Assembly: GCA_964484185.1 (NCBI GenBank)
Contig: CAZAEQ010000017.1
Location: 1-64,000 of the forward strand
Reading direction: 5' to 3'
Length of the DNA stretch: 64,000 nucleotides
Origin: F1-120-MAGs238 sp964484185
GTDB lineage: Bacteria > Planctomycetota > Phycisphaerae > Phycisphaerales > UBA1924
This document shows positions 9,425-18,016 of the stretch, piece after piece. How positions within the stretch are numbered: the stretch's first letter is position 1; each line of letters begins with the position of its first letter. The notes under the pieces are model-generated. The model ran no database searches. It had not been told where the DNA came from and worked only from the letters and a program-made list of their open reading frames with translations. The position numbers were made by a program, and so were the translations under genes.

Positions 9425-9463
9425 AAAAACAAACAGGGCAACCCACGATTGGGTTGCCCTGTT
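9425..9463 (-). terminator. Rho-independent terminator of the clpP pair
   Basis: A perfect 14-bp stem (9432-9445 with 9450-9463, CAGGGCAACCCA core) with a four-base loop. On the minus strand it is followed by a T-rich run. It lies 19 bp past the clpP stop at 9483 and separates that operon from the lipoprotein gene. Confidence 0.88.
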
Positions 9464-9482
9464 GATTAGTTTGAGGTCAGAT

Positions 9483-10106
9483 TCAGTCGTCGTGCTTGCC
9501 GGCGGTCTTGTGGATTGGCATCTTCTTCAAGACGGCGTCCACCAGTCCGTACTGCACCATTTCGTGCTCATCGAGCCACTTGTTGCGGTCGCAGTCTTTG
9601 GCGATGCGATCGATGGTCTGGCCGGTCTGTTCAGCATAAATGCTGTACAGGCGATCGCGGATGCGGAGCATTTCCTTGCCCTCGATCTCGAGGTCGGTGG
9701 CCTGGCCTTCCATCACGCCTCCCAAAAGGGGCTGGTGCATGAGGTTGCGCGAGTTGGTGAGTGTGAAGCGCTTGCCCTTGGTGCCAGCGCACGCCAGGAC
9801 GCTGCCCATGCTGGCGGCCTGACCGATGATGTAGGTAGCGACATCGCACTGCAGGAAGCGCATGGTGTCGAGCATGGCAAGACCAGCGGAAACGCTGCCG
9901 CCGGGAGAGTTGATATAGAGGTGGATGTCAGATTTGGGATCTTCGTTGGCAAGGAAGAGCAATTGGGCGACAACGACATTGGACAGTTCATCGGAGACGG
10001 GGCCACCGAGGAAGATGATGCGGTCTTTGAGCAGGCGTGAGTAGATGTCATAAGCGCGTTCGCCGCGGCTGGATTTTTCGATGACCATGGGGACTAGATA
10101 CGACAT
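9483..10106 (-). CDS. clpP: ATP-dependent Clp protease proteolytic subunit (second gene)
   Basis: A 207-residue ClpP with the complete catalytic triad: Ser99 in GQAASMGS, His124 in NLMHQPLLGG and Asp171 in AKDCDRNKW. The N-terminal YLVPMVIEKSSRGERAYDIY is the axial-loop sequence of canonical ClpP. The enzyme forms a double-heptamer chamber that degrades unfolded substrates delivered by ClpX or ClpA/C. It lies 28 bp downstream of a second, divergent clpP on the same transcript and ends at a strong terminator. Of the two it is the more like E. coli ClpP. Confidence 0.97.
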   Translation of the reverse strand: MSYLVPMVIEKSSRGERAYDIYSRLLKDRIIFLGGPVSDELSNVVVAQLLFLANEDPKSDIHLYINSPGGSVSAGLAMLDTMRFLQCDVATYIIGQAASMGSVLACAGTKGKRFTLTNSRNLMHQPLLGGVMEGQATDLEIEGKEMLRIRDRLYSIYAEQTGQTIDRIAKDCDRNKWLDEHEMVQYGLVDAVLKKMPIHKTAGKHDD

Positions 10107-10134
10107 ATGTAAACTCCTGGAGAGTGAAGACTAT

Positions 10135-10734
10135 TTACTTGTTGAAAGCGCTGCGAACTTCTTTGGGGGTTTCCTGAAGGACTTCGTCGACCAGGCCATA
10201 TGCAACGGCCTCTTCGGCGGTGAAGTACTTGTCGCGCTCGGCATCGCGAAGAATGGTTTCGACGGCTTGGCCCGTGTGGCGAGCGATGATCTTGTTGAGT
10301 TCGGCCTTCATCTTGCCCATCTGCTCAACCTGAATACGGATGTCTTCGGCCTGGCCGGTGATGCCGCCGTAGGGCTGGTGAATCATGACCTTGGCGTGGG
10401 GCAGGATGTAGCGTTTGCCTTTGGTGCCAGCGGTGAGCAGAACTGAGCCGCCGGAATAAGCGCGGCCAATGCAGTAGGTGCTGACCGGTGAGGACAAGAA
10501 ACGCATCGTGTCGTAGAGGGCGAGCGTGTCGTCGACAGCACCGCCGGGGGAGTTGATATAGAGACTGATGTCCTGCCCGCGTTTGATATTCTCGAGGTAG
10601 AGCATCTGCATCATGACACGTGCGGCAGAAGATTGGTTGATCTCGCCGATCAGGAAGACGATGCGATTTTCGAGCAAGAGCTCATCGATCGTCATTTCTC
10701 GCGTCCGCTGGTATGAAACGCTTGCTGAACTCAT
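10135..10734 (-). CDS. clpP: ATP-dependent Clp protease proteolytic subunit (first gene)
   Basis: A 199-residue ClpP paralogue. The triad is intact: Ser94 in GRAYSGGS (where GxAASMGx is usual), His119 in VMIHQPYGG and Asp164 in LRDAERDKY. The N-terminus is degenerate compared with the downstream copy and lacks the SxxExxYDIYSRLL loop, so its interaction with the unfoldase may differ. It is the first gene of a two-gene clpP operon. Paired, non-identical ClpPs can form mixed-ring complexes in other bacteria; whether these do is unknown. Confidence 0.96.
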   Translation of the reverse strand: MSSASVSYQRTREMTIDELLLENRIVFLIGEINQSSAARVMMQMLYLENIKRGQDISLYINSPGGAVDDTLALYDTMRFLSSPVSTYCIGRAYSGGSVLLTAGTKGKRYILPHAKVMIHQPYGGITGQAEDIRIQVEQMGKMKAELNKIIARHTGQAVETILRDAERDKYFTAEEAVAYGLVDEVLQETPKEVRSAFNK

Positions 10735-11065
10735 TTGCTGCTTTCCTTACGAATTAACCTACTGTTTTCAGATCCATCGGAATACCTATCGTAATCCGAA
10801 CGTCGATCTGGTGACCCAGATAGACCTTCTAAGATCGGTCTGAAGCACGTAAGACTGGTGCAATTTTGATGCCATCGGGGCTGCAAAGTGAACCGGCTAT
10901 TTGGGTATATAAAGGTAGGTGTCGGGTGTGTTTGCATAGTGCCGCGGCGGCTCCTAATATCGCCGCTTGCCGCTTTGGCAGTCTTTCCGGCTTTGTCGGG
11001 AGGCGAAGGGGCTAAGCGGTATTGCTTTTTTAAGCGATTGTGAAGAGTTCCCCAGAGGGTTCCCC
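10735..11065. other. Divergent promoter region between clpP and the phosphoesterase
   Basis: About 330 bp separate the two divergent starts. It contains short inverted repeats ATCTGG/CCAGAT (10806-10821) and AGACC/GGTCT (10822-10841), which could be leader hairpins or operators for the clpP operon. No sigma-70 pair good enough to report was found, and no coding frame is convincing. Confidence 0.35.
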
Positions 11066-11860
11066 TTGCCTACAGCGGTTATTTCTGACGTACACGGCAA
11101 TGCCGAAGCACTTCGAACAGTGCTGGCGGATATTGATCGTCGTGGAATAAAGCGGATCATCTGCCTTGGTGACACGGTCGGGTATGGACCGGACCCGCTG
11201 GAATGCGTTGATCTGGTGCGTGAAAAATGCGCGTGGTCGCTCATGGGCAATCACGATTTCGGCGTGTTATACGAGCCCACCAATTTCAACCAGAGCGCTG
11301 AAGCCGCTGCATTCTGGACACGTGAGCAGTTTGACAACGAGCAAAATGAGGCTCTGAAGTCTGAACGGTACGACTTTCTGGGTCGCCTCAAGGTGCGCGT
11401 GGTTGAACAACCACCGCCAGATGAGACTGGCGGCGTGGTAGCGGAGTCGATCCTCGCGGTGCACGGTTCGCCGCGGCGGCCGATTAATGAATACATCTTC
11501 CCCGATGATGCGGTGAATTCACCGGACAAGCTCGAATCGATCTTTAATCGCCTCAAGCACATTTGTCTGGTCGGTCACACGCACGTACCAGGCGTGTTCA
11601 CCAGCGAGCCGGATTTCTACACACCAAGCGAACTGGGCGAAAACACGTACAAGTTCGTGAAGGGCGAAAAAGCGATTGTGAATGTGGGCTCAGTGGGACA
11701 GCCGCGTGATTTTGATCCGCGTGCGAGTTACGTCGTGCTGCATTCAGATCGTGTTGTGTTTGTGCGTGTGGAATACAACATCGATATTACTGCGAAAAAG
11801 ATTCGCGGAATTGCCCAATTAAATGACTGGCTCGGCGACCGTCTGTTTGAAGGACGCTGA
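11066..11860 (+). CDS. Metallophosphoesterase family protein
   Basis: A 264-residue calcineurin-like phosphoesterase with the five family motifs: D8-x-H10 in ISDVHGN, GDTVGYGPDP at about 35-44, GNHD at 61-64, VHGSPRRP, and GHTHVPG near the C-terminus. These bind a dimetal centre that hydrolyses phosphoesters; the substrate cannot be told. The TTG at 11066 puts the first beta strand (PTAVISDVHGN) at the N-terminus as is usual; the frame is open further upstream to 10967, but those residues look non-coding. Confidence 0.88.
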   Translation: MPTAVISDVHGNAEALRTVLADIDRRGIKRIICLGDTVGYGPDPLECVDLVREKCAWSLMGNHDFGVLYEPTNFNQSAEAAAFWTREQFDNEQNEALKSERYDFLGRLKVRVVEQPPPDETGGVVAESILAVHGSPRRPINEYIFPDDAVNSPDKLESIFNRLKHICLVGHTHVPGVFTSEPDFYTPSELGENTYKFVKGEKAIVNVGSVGQPRDFDPRASYVVLHSDRVVFVRVEYNIDITAKKIRGIAQLNDWLGDRLFEGR

Positions 11861-11950
11861 GTGTTTCACATGTGTCGCAGGATCAACGATTGACCTGACC
11901 GAGTTTCTTTCCATTCGCCTCATTCACCCGCAAGATCGATCGAACTCATC

Positions 11951-14224
11951 ATGGCTGGCAAGAAAAATACAACTCTTCGAATTCTGGTTCCGCTTCTTGG
12001 CGTGGTCGCCGCACTTGGCGTGGCCTACGCGGTGTATGTCAATACGGGCAAGAGAGGCGCTCCGGCGAATCAACCAACTGCTGTCACGCCTCCTGCGCCA
12101 GCGCCAACTGCGGGAAACACTGCACCGAGCACCGCTCCAGCCGGCAATGTGCAGACGCCTCCCGTCACCAGCACGCCTCCCGCGCCAACGGCGCCCACTG
12201 TTGCGATGGAGCTATCTGCGCTCAAGGTGCAGGACCTGAAAGATGATCCGGCTTCCACGAATTTTGCGGCCATGGGGTCGCTTGACTCCAAGAACAATGC
12301 GTACCTGCTGAAGTTCAATCAGCTTGGAGCGGGCATCGAGTCCATGGAACTCGCCGCACATTACAAGACGGTTCAGCGCAAAGAACATGTGGTTATCCAG
12401 CGTGCGCACTATGTGCCGCGGCTGAATGCTTCTGCCCAGTTGACCACTGATAACGATGCGGTCGTTCCATTTGCAACCTTGGCAGTCGACATCAATGGTG
12501 CGGTAGTGGTGTTAGCGACCGGGACCAGCGACCGCTTCTGGCGGCAAGTAGAGCCAGGAAAATTCGAAGCTTTTATCGTGAACGGCGCTAACCAACGTAT
12601 CGGCCGGATTGAGAAGCAGTACGCACTTCGCGGCGCTTCCAACTCGGTCTACTTGACGCACGCGTTTACAAACTTAACGCAGCTTCCCATGCTGGTGAAA
12701 TTCATCACCATGGGGCCAATCGAGCTCGATCCAGAGTTCACCTACGGGCTCGATGCTCGACGCGTTCGCTATGGATACCTGCTGAACAAGGAACGCGATC
12801 CGTCGCAATCAACTGTGATGGCCGATGAATTCCGCATCGAGCGTTCAACCGCCTTGGGCAAACGAGTCAAAGGTCCAGGTTCAGCAATCGCGGCGTACAC
12901 ACTCGAACCTTCCGATGAAAAGGCTCGCGAAGCAGGCTGGCCAAACCTGGTCTCAATGAAGGAAGGCCACCAGCTCTCCTGGATCGCAGTCACGAGCCGA
13001 TTCTTCGGAGTCGCTGTTCATCCCATGTTCGATGTCGCAGCCAATGGGCCGCGGACACTTTCGCAAATTGAGCGTGTCGATCGATTGACACTCGATCGTG
13101 GCGACATCTTTGAAAGCGCAAGTACCGACCCGATCAAGCCCGTGATCAGTCTGCGTCTGACCGGCGCGGCCATGCCGATCGCCGCAGGACAGTCTGGAAC
13201 GCTGGCAATGGGTGTATTCGCGGGGCCAACCGCGCGGCCGGAACTTCGGGCTGATCCAGTCACCAAAGAGCTTGGCCTTGAGCGTCTGGTGTTCTTCAAG
13301 CAGATCGGAATCTGTGCGCCGTGCTCATTTGAATTTCTTGGTGATCTCATCCATCGTCTGATCGGCGTGCTCCATGATTACGTCTTCAAAGACTGGTCAC
13401 TCGCCATCATTTTCATGGTAGTGGTTGTCCGAACCGTCCTGCATCCATTGACAAAGTGGTCACAGATTCGCATGCTGCGGTTTGGCAAACAGATGCAGGG
13501 AATGCAGCCGAAAATCAAGAAGCTGCAGGAGCGTTATGGCGATGACAAGGCCACGCTGCAGAAGGAAACTGCCAAGCTGTGGTCTGAAGAAGGTGTCAGT
13601 CCATTTGGAATGGTCGGTTGCATTCCGATGATTCTGGTGATGCCGGTGTGGATGGGTGTGTGGGCGGTGATCTTCCACGCATTTGAACTGCGGCAGGAAG
13701 CCGCGTTTTATGGAATTTTCCAGACGATGACCGGCGGCAAGTGGCTCTTCCTTTCCGACCTTGCCGAGCCCGATCACGTGTTGACCTTTGCCAAGCCGTT
13801 CCATGTCTGGGGCTTGTCGTCGATGATGGGTCCCATCAGCGGACTCAATGTCCTGCCTCTTGTCCTGGGCGCAGTGTTCTACATGCACCAGAAATACCTG
13901 ACGCCACCAAGCGCGGGGCCGATGACGCCCGAGCAGGAAATGCAGACCAAGATGATCAAGGTGATGAGCGTGGTGATGTTCCCGGTGATGATGTACAACT
14001 CGCCATCGGGTCTCTCCTTGTATTTCATCGCGAACTCAGCGCTTGCAATCTTTGAGAATCAGCGAATCCGATCGCGAGCCGAGAAGCAGGGCTTGCTTGA
14101 CCCGGAAAACTTCAAGAAGAAGAAGGGCGCGCCGACGGGGCTGATGGGCAGGATCATGGCCGCGGCGGAAGCGAAAAAGAACCTGATGGAGCAGGCACGC
14201 AATATTCAGGACAAGCACAAGTAG
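11951..14224 (+). CDS. yidC: Membrane protein insertase YidC
   Basis: A 757-residue Oxa1/YidC-family insertase. It has an N-terminal membrane helix (about 9-30), a Pro/Ala/Thr-rich linker (about 36-80), a large periplasmic beta-rich domain and the five-helix core from about residue 470. The hydrophilic-groove arginine is at about 494 (VVVVRTVLHPLTKWS), and the cytoplasmic coiled coil MQPKIKKLQERYGDD follows it. It inserts and folds inner-membrane proteins alone or with SecYEG. It is longer than E. coli YidC (548 residues), mainly through the linker and periplasmic domain. mnmE follows after 6 bp, a gene order common in bacteria, though no rnpA or rpmH lies upstream here. Confidence 0.95.
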   Translation: MAGKKNTTLRILVPLLGVVAALGVAYAVYVNTGKRGAPANQPTAVTPPAPAPTAGNTAPSTAPAGNVQTPPVTSTPPAPTAPTVAMELSALKVQDLKDDPASTNFAAMGSLDSKNNAYLLKFNQLGAGIESMELAAHYKTVQRKEHVVIQRAHYVPRLNASAQLTTDNDAVVPFATLAVDINGAVVVLATGTSDRFWRQVEPGKFEAFIVNGANQRIGRIEKQYALRGASNSVYLTHAFTNLTQLPMLVKFITMGPIELDPEFTYGLDARRVRYGYLLNKERDPSQSTVMADEFRIERSTALGKRVKGPGSAIAAYTLEPSDEKAREAGWPNLVSMKEGHQLSWIAVTSRFFGVAVHPMFDVAANGPRTLSQIERVDRLTLDRGDIFESASTDPIKPVISLRLTGAAMPIAAGQSGTLAMGVFAGPTARPELRADPVTKELGLERLVFFKQIGICAPCSFEFLGDLIHRLIGVLHDYVFKDWSLAIIFMVVVVRTVLHPLTKWSQIRMLRFGKQMQGMQPKIKKLQERYGDDKATLQKETAKLWSEEGVSPFGMVGCIPMILVMPVWMGVWAVIFHAFELRQEAAFYGIFQTMTGGKWLFLSDLAEPDHVLTFAKPFHVWGLSSMMGPISGLNVLPLVLGAVFYMHQKYLTPPSAGPMTPEQEMQTKMIKVMSVVMFPVMMYNSPSGLSLYFIANSALAIFENQRIRSRAEKQGLLDPENFKKKKGAPTGLMGRIMAAAEAKKNLMEQARNIQDKHK

Positions 14225-14230
14225 TGATGT

Positions 14231-15562
14231 ATGCAGCTCAACGACACGATCCAGGCACTTGCAACCGGCGCGGGGTTTTCGCCGCGGGCGATGCTGAGGG
14301 TTGCGGGTCCGAAAGTTGAAGAGGTCTGCCAGCAGTATCTGGGCGGCGCCATTGCCGAGCGAAAAATGGTCACAGCCACATTTGTGTTTTCGGATGGATT
14401 GAGTCTGCCGCTGCTGGCGTTGAAGTTTGTTTCTCCCGCGTCGTATACCGGCGATGATGTGCTCGAGTTGTTTGTGCCGGGAAACCCGCACCTGATCGAA
14501 CGTATTGAGAATGATCTGCTGAAAGTTGATGGCGTGCGGCGGGCCGAGCCCGGCGAATTTACAGCTCGCGCCTATCTGCGTGGAAAAATGTCTCTGGAGC
14601 AGGCCGAAGCGGTGGCTGCGACGATCCACGCGCGTTCTGCGGGCCAGCTCGAAGCAGCGCAGCGCTTGGCGAGTGGAAACACTGGCCGCGAATATCGAGC
14701 GATTGCGGATGAATTGACCACGCTGCTCGCGCTGGTGGAGGCCGGGATTGATTTCACCGATCAGGAAGATGTGGTTGCGATTTCTCCGGATCGGCTATCA
14801 AAGGGAGTAACGCAGCTTTTATCGAGAATTGAAATTCTCGGCGGCCACGAAAGCTCGCGGGCCGATCGAGCCATGCCGCGGATTGTGCTCGCCGGTGCAC
14901 CCAACGCGGGGAAGTCGACGTTGTTCAATGCATTGCTGGGTCGCGCGCGTGCGATTGTGAGTGCAATCCCCGGAACGACGCGCGATGTGCTCGCAGAGGT
15001 GATCGATCTCTCGGGCGATGTACCGGGCGCAGGGAACGCGGAGTTGGTCGACTTGGCGGGGATTGATGAAGTGACGCAGGGTGAGATTGATGCGCTGGCA
15101 CAAACGCGGGCCCGGGAAGAGATCGAAACTGCAGATGTTGCGGTGTGGTGTGATCCAACCGGTTTGTTCAAGGGAGAAGTCAAGACTCGCGGCACTGTTG
15201 TGCGGGTGATGACAAAGGCCGATCAGGGGCTCATAACAAGCCACGCCGCCGCGATGGTCTGTGCGCTCGATGGCACCGGATTGCCTGCGCTGCGCCGGGC
15301 AATTGCGGATGCGGTGTCGGGCGCACAAGGGAGTGAAGAGTTGCTGGTTGTGCCGCGGCATAGAACTTCGCTGCGCGAGGCGAGCAGGAATCTGGCGGTT
15401 GCCCTGGGCGGGTTTGACGCAGCACAGCGGCAGCTGCAGGCGCCTGAAGTTGTGGCGGATGCGTTGCGGGGCGCGCTGGATCGAATGGGTGAATTGATTG
15501 GACAAATTTCGCCTGATGATGTTTTGGGGCGGATTTTCAGAACGTTTTGCGTGGGGAAGTAG
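14231..15562 (+). CDS. mnmE: tRNA uridine-5-carboxymethylaminomethyl modification GTPase MnmE
   Basis: A 443-residue MnmE with the N-terminal folate-binding domain (1-115), helical domain, and inserted G domain: P-loop GAPNAGKS (222-229), GTTRD (248-252), DLAG (274-277) and TKAD (about 332). It ends with the catalytic C-terminal motif FCVGK, whose Cys is conserved. With MnmG (encoded at 42.6 kb) it modifies U34 of several tRNAs. G3 reads DLAG where DTAG is usual. The stop abuts the ATG of the next gene, so they are probably cotranscribed. Confidence 0.95.
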   Translation: MQLNDTIQALATGAGFSPRAMLRVAGPKVEEVCQQYLGGAIAERKMVTATFVFSDGLSLPLLALKFVSPASYTGDDVLELFVPGNPHLIERIENDLLKVDGVRRAEPGEFTARAYLRGKMSLEQAEAVAATIHARSAGQLEAAQRLASGNTGREYRAIADELTTLLALVEAGIDFTDQEDVVAISPDRLSKGVTQLLSRIEILGGHESSRADRAMPRIVLAGAPNAGKSTLFNALLGRARAIVSAIPGTTRDVLAEVIDLSGDVPGAGNAELVDLAGIDEVTQGEIDALAQTRAREEIETADVAVWCDPTGLFKGEVKTRGTVVRVMTKADQGLITSHAAAMVCALDGTGLPALRRAIADAVSGAQGSEELLVVPRHRTSLREASRNLAVALGGFDAAQRQLQAPEVVADALRGALDRMGELIGQISPDDVLGRIFRTFCVGK

Positions 15563-16420
15563 ATGGAGAAGGCGATCACAATTGAGGCGGGACAGTTTGG
15601 TCCGCGCGCGGTAGTTCATTCCGCGTGGAGCGATTCCATTGTGAAGTCTATGAAGCGAGCTGGAGTCGTCGAACTCGAATTAAACATTTCCAAAGGATGG
15701 CACGGAAGTGATCTGAAATTCTTAGCGCAACTTCCGTTCCTATTGAAGTTCAGTATCTTCCACTTTGGAATTCCAGATATTGCGCCAATACACCACCTTT
15801 CAAACCTCAGGTCTATCAATATCACGACTTACTGTTCGACCAAGATTGAGTTCGCGGCATTCCCGGAACTCGAGGACTGTTTTCTGGAATGGCGGCCCGG
15901 GGCAGAGTCCATGTTTCGATCTACCAAGCTGAAGAGCCTGGGAGTGAATCGGTACAAGGGAGAAAATCTGGCAGATTTCGGTATCCTTGAGAATCTTGAG
16001 TCACTCTCGATCTTGAATTCTTCCTTGAGCTCTTTGACAGGGCTGGCACAGTTGCGAAAGCTCAAGCAAGTCAGGTTGGCAGGGTTGCGAAAGCTATGTT
16101 CGCTCGCGGAGATCGGGAGTCTTGCAAATTTGGAAGAGTTGGAGGTGCACTCTTGCAGGAAAGTCACTTCAATTGAGGAAGTTCGCGAGCTCTATTCTCT
16201 CCGAAAACTCATGCTAATTAATGATGGGAATATCGATTCACTGCGCCCAATTGTAAACCTAAGGAAACTGGAATGGGTGCTGTTCTACGACTCTACAAAT
16301 ATAGTGGATGGAGATCTTTCGCCCTTAACGGGAAGGTCAGCCTTGACCCGCGTGTCATTCATGAATCGTCGACACTATTCCCATAGGCGTGAAGACTTTG
16401 GAAAGGCCTATACCGGCTAG
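15563..16420 (+). CDS. Leucine-rich-repeat protein
   Basis: A 285-residue protein made of about nine irregular leucine-rich repeats of 21-24 residues (for example LENLESLSILNSSLSSLTGL and LANLEELEVHSCRKVTSI). No signal peptide or membrane segment is seen, so it is probably a cytoplasmic protein-binding scaffold. Its ATG directly follows the mnmE stop. Lower G+C and unusual codon choice (many AGG, ATA, TTG) contrast with mnmE and suggest later acquisition. Confidence 0.65.
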   Translation: MEKAITIEAGQFGPRAVVHSAWSDSIVKSMKRAGVVELELNISKGWHGSDLKFLAQLPFLLKFSIFHFGIPDIAPIHHLSNLRSINITTYCSTKIEFAAFPELEDCFLEWRPGAESMFRSTKLKSLGVNRYKGENLADFGILENLESLSILNSSLSSLTGLAQLRKLKQVRLAGLRKLCSLAEIGSLANLEELEVHSCRKVTSIEEVRELYSLRKLMLINDGNIDSLRPIVNLRKLEWVLFYDSTNIVDGDLSPLTGRSALTRVSFMNRRHYSHRREDFGKAYTG

Positions 16421-16439
16421 AGACTTAGGATTACTATGT

Positions 16440-17309
16440 ATGGAAATGAGTCAGAGAAAAAAGACAATTCGAACGGCGATCCTGATTCTCGCGATTGCGC
16501 TTATGACATGGGTTTGGTTTGGATTGGATCTTCGAAAGTACGAATATCGAGCGGAGTGGAAGCGCTCTTGGAGTGCGGCGACCTTCGGTAGCATACCTCC
16601 TCCCGATTTTGCAACGATCTGGTTTCCCAAGGATCCAACGGGAATCAAAGTGTTGAGTGAAGGACAGCTTGTCGAAATCTCTCGAGCAATACATGTGAGT
16701 GCCCAGGAGATTCGAGAAAAGAACTTTCATGTGCTCGGTGATGACGTTGATGTTCCAATGGAGGAGTGGACGCCGCTTCCGCCAGGAGAGCCCCAGTTGT
16801 CGCAGTTTTTGGAAGGATATGAGGCTGCGTGGAGCGAGTACGGAGTGGTATCCCAAGTCCAGTTCAGTCAACCCAAGGGTGGCCTGCTTCGCGCGGTGTT
16901 TTCGAGAACGTTTGATGGCAGGAAATATCAATTCACGTACGACATTGTGAAAACGCGCGATGGATGGAACGTGTCGCCCGTCGAGTATTGCAAGGAAATC
17001 GTGTCGACTTCGCAACCAGAAGGTTCTAATGAAAGATCCAGCAGACTTCCTCCGGTACCGGCTTCGGAAGTTCCAGGAGAACCGGTTTATACAGCCAGGG
17101 ACAAACAAATCGATTCATCGATGAAAAGCGACCAGGTGTTCTTTCTGTGGTGCATTCGCATGGGAATTCGGGGTGGGCTGACGTTGATCTTGCTTGTGCC
17201 GATTCTGCTAATCTTGGATTCAATGGAGAAGAAGAACATCGTGGTGCGGTGGATTCTGCGGGAGTGCCTGCATTGTTGGTTGCCGAAACGGTTCCGCTCT
17301 AGCACTTGA
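16440..17309 (+). CDS. Hypothetical membrane protein
   Basis: A 289-residue protein with one membrane segment near the N-terminus (about 13-31) and another near the C-terminus (about 240-260), flanking a 200-residue domain with WTPLPPGEPQLSQFLEGYEAAW and no recognisable motif. The ATG at 16440 is preferred over an in-frame codon at 16389 because it follows the end of the LRR gene by 19 bp and precedes a typical KR-rich pre-membrane segment. It shares the AT-richer composition of the LRR gene and is probably part of the same unit. Confidence 0.6.
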   Translation: MEMSQRKKTIRTAILILAIALMTWVWFGLDLRKYEYRAEWKRSWSAATFGSIPPPDFATIWFPKDPTGIKVLSEGQLVEISRAIHVSAQEIREKNFHVLGDDVDVPMEEWTPLPPGEPQLSQFLEGYEAAWSEYGVVSQVQFSQPKGGLLRAVFSRTFDGRKYQFTYDIVKTRDGWNVSPVEYCKEIVSTSQPEGSNERSSRLPPVPASEVPGEPVYTARDKQIDSSMKSDQVFFLWCIRMGIRGGLTLILLVPILLILDSMEKKNIVVRWILRECLHCWLPKRFRSST

Positions 17310-17348
17310 AATTGAGTTTCGGTGCAATGAACGATGCCTGCAACACAG

Positions 17349-17804
17349 TCAGGAATCGGTCTCGCGCATGGCAGCCTTCAAGAATGGCGTCAAGTAGCGA
17401 TCCGAGAACGCTTCAACAGCGGTCGCGGTGGATGTTGCATTCTCGCCCCAGCAACTGGCGAGCAACTCATTCATTTCAACATCGCATTGCACAACCAGCA
17501 CATCTTTGACCGCGTACGCGCTGGGGACTTTGTCGCCCAGATACGCGGCGAGCGCGTTCACTCCGGGGTGACCGATTGAAATAGTGGGGCGGGCGCGAAG
17601 TTCAGGGTGGTTGAGGTACCAGATATCTGAGCAGATGATCGGCGACAATGGCCAGGGCTCGCCGAAAACTGGCGGACCGAAGCGGGCTTCAAGCCGCTCG
17701 CGGATGCTGGCTTCAAGTTGATAGGCAAGCGGGCGATCCTCGCGCTCGGCGGTGAGATGCGAGCCGGTGACGATGACGATGAGGGTTTGGGGGTCGATGT
17801 CCAT
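17349..17804 (-). CDS. Hypothetical protein
   Basis: A 151-residue soluble protein without a recognised domain. The N-terminus (PQTLIVIVTGSHLTAE) looks like a beta strand plus loop of an alpha/beta fold, and the middle has PTISIGHPGVNALAAYL. Composition and codon use match the neighbouring housekeeping genes, so it is likely a real conserved gene. It is preceded on the minus strand by a hairpin-rich spacer that separates it from murG. Confidence 0.55.
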   Translation of the reverse strand: MDIDPQTLIVIVTGSHLTAEREDRPLAYQLEASIRERLEARFGPPVFGEPWPLSPIICSDIWYLNHPELRARPTISIGHPGVNALAAYLGDKVPSAYAVKDVLVVQCDVEMNELLASCWGENATSTATAVEAFSDRYLTPFLKAAMRETDS

Positions 17805-17867
17805 GGATGAAGAGGGAAAGTTGAACTCTTGTATTGAGTTGAATTGTCAGGAAACTGGATTTTCGCT

Positions 17868-17991
17868 CGCCCATTTTATGGGCGAAGGAACAGGTGAGCC
17901 TTCTACCAGATGCTTCGCATCTGGCAACCATCGGTGGCCCATTTCATGGGCCGAAGGCATCGAGCGATCAAGTGTCGATGAACGGCACTTG
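17868..17991. repeat. Array of four short perfect hairpins
   Basis: Four inverted repeats lie in 124 bp: CGCCCAT-ttt-ATGGGCG (17868-17884), CCAGATGC-ttc-GCATCTGG (17906-17924), GGCCCAT-ttc-ATGGGCC (17936-17952) and CAAGTG/CACTTG (17969-17974 with 17986-17991). Three have three-base pyrimidine loops. The layout matches other spacers in this window (30.6 and 36.5 kb). The spacer lies between murG and the next minus-strand gene and might also terminate murG transcription. Confidence 0.75.
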
Positions 17992-18016
17992 AGTTAACGG
18001 CTGCCTCGCCACAACG

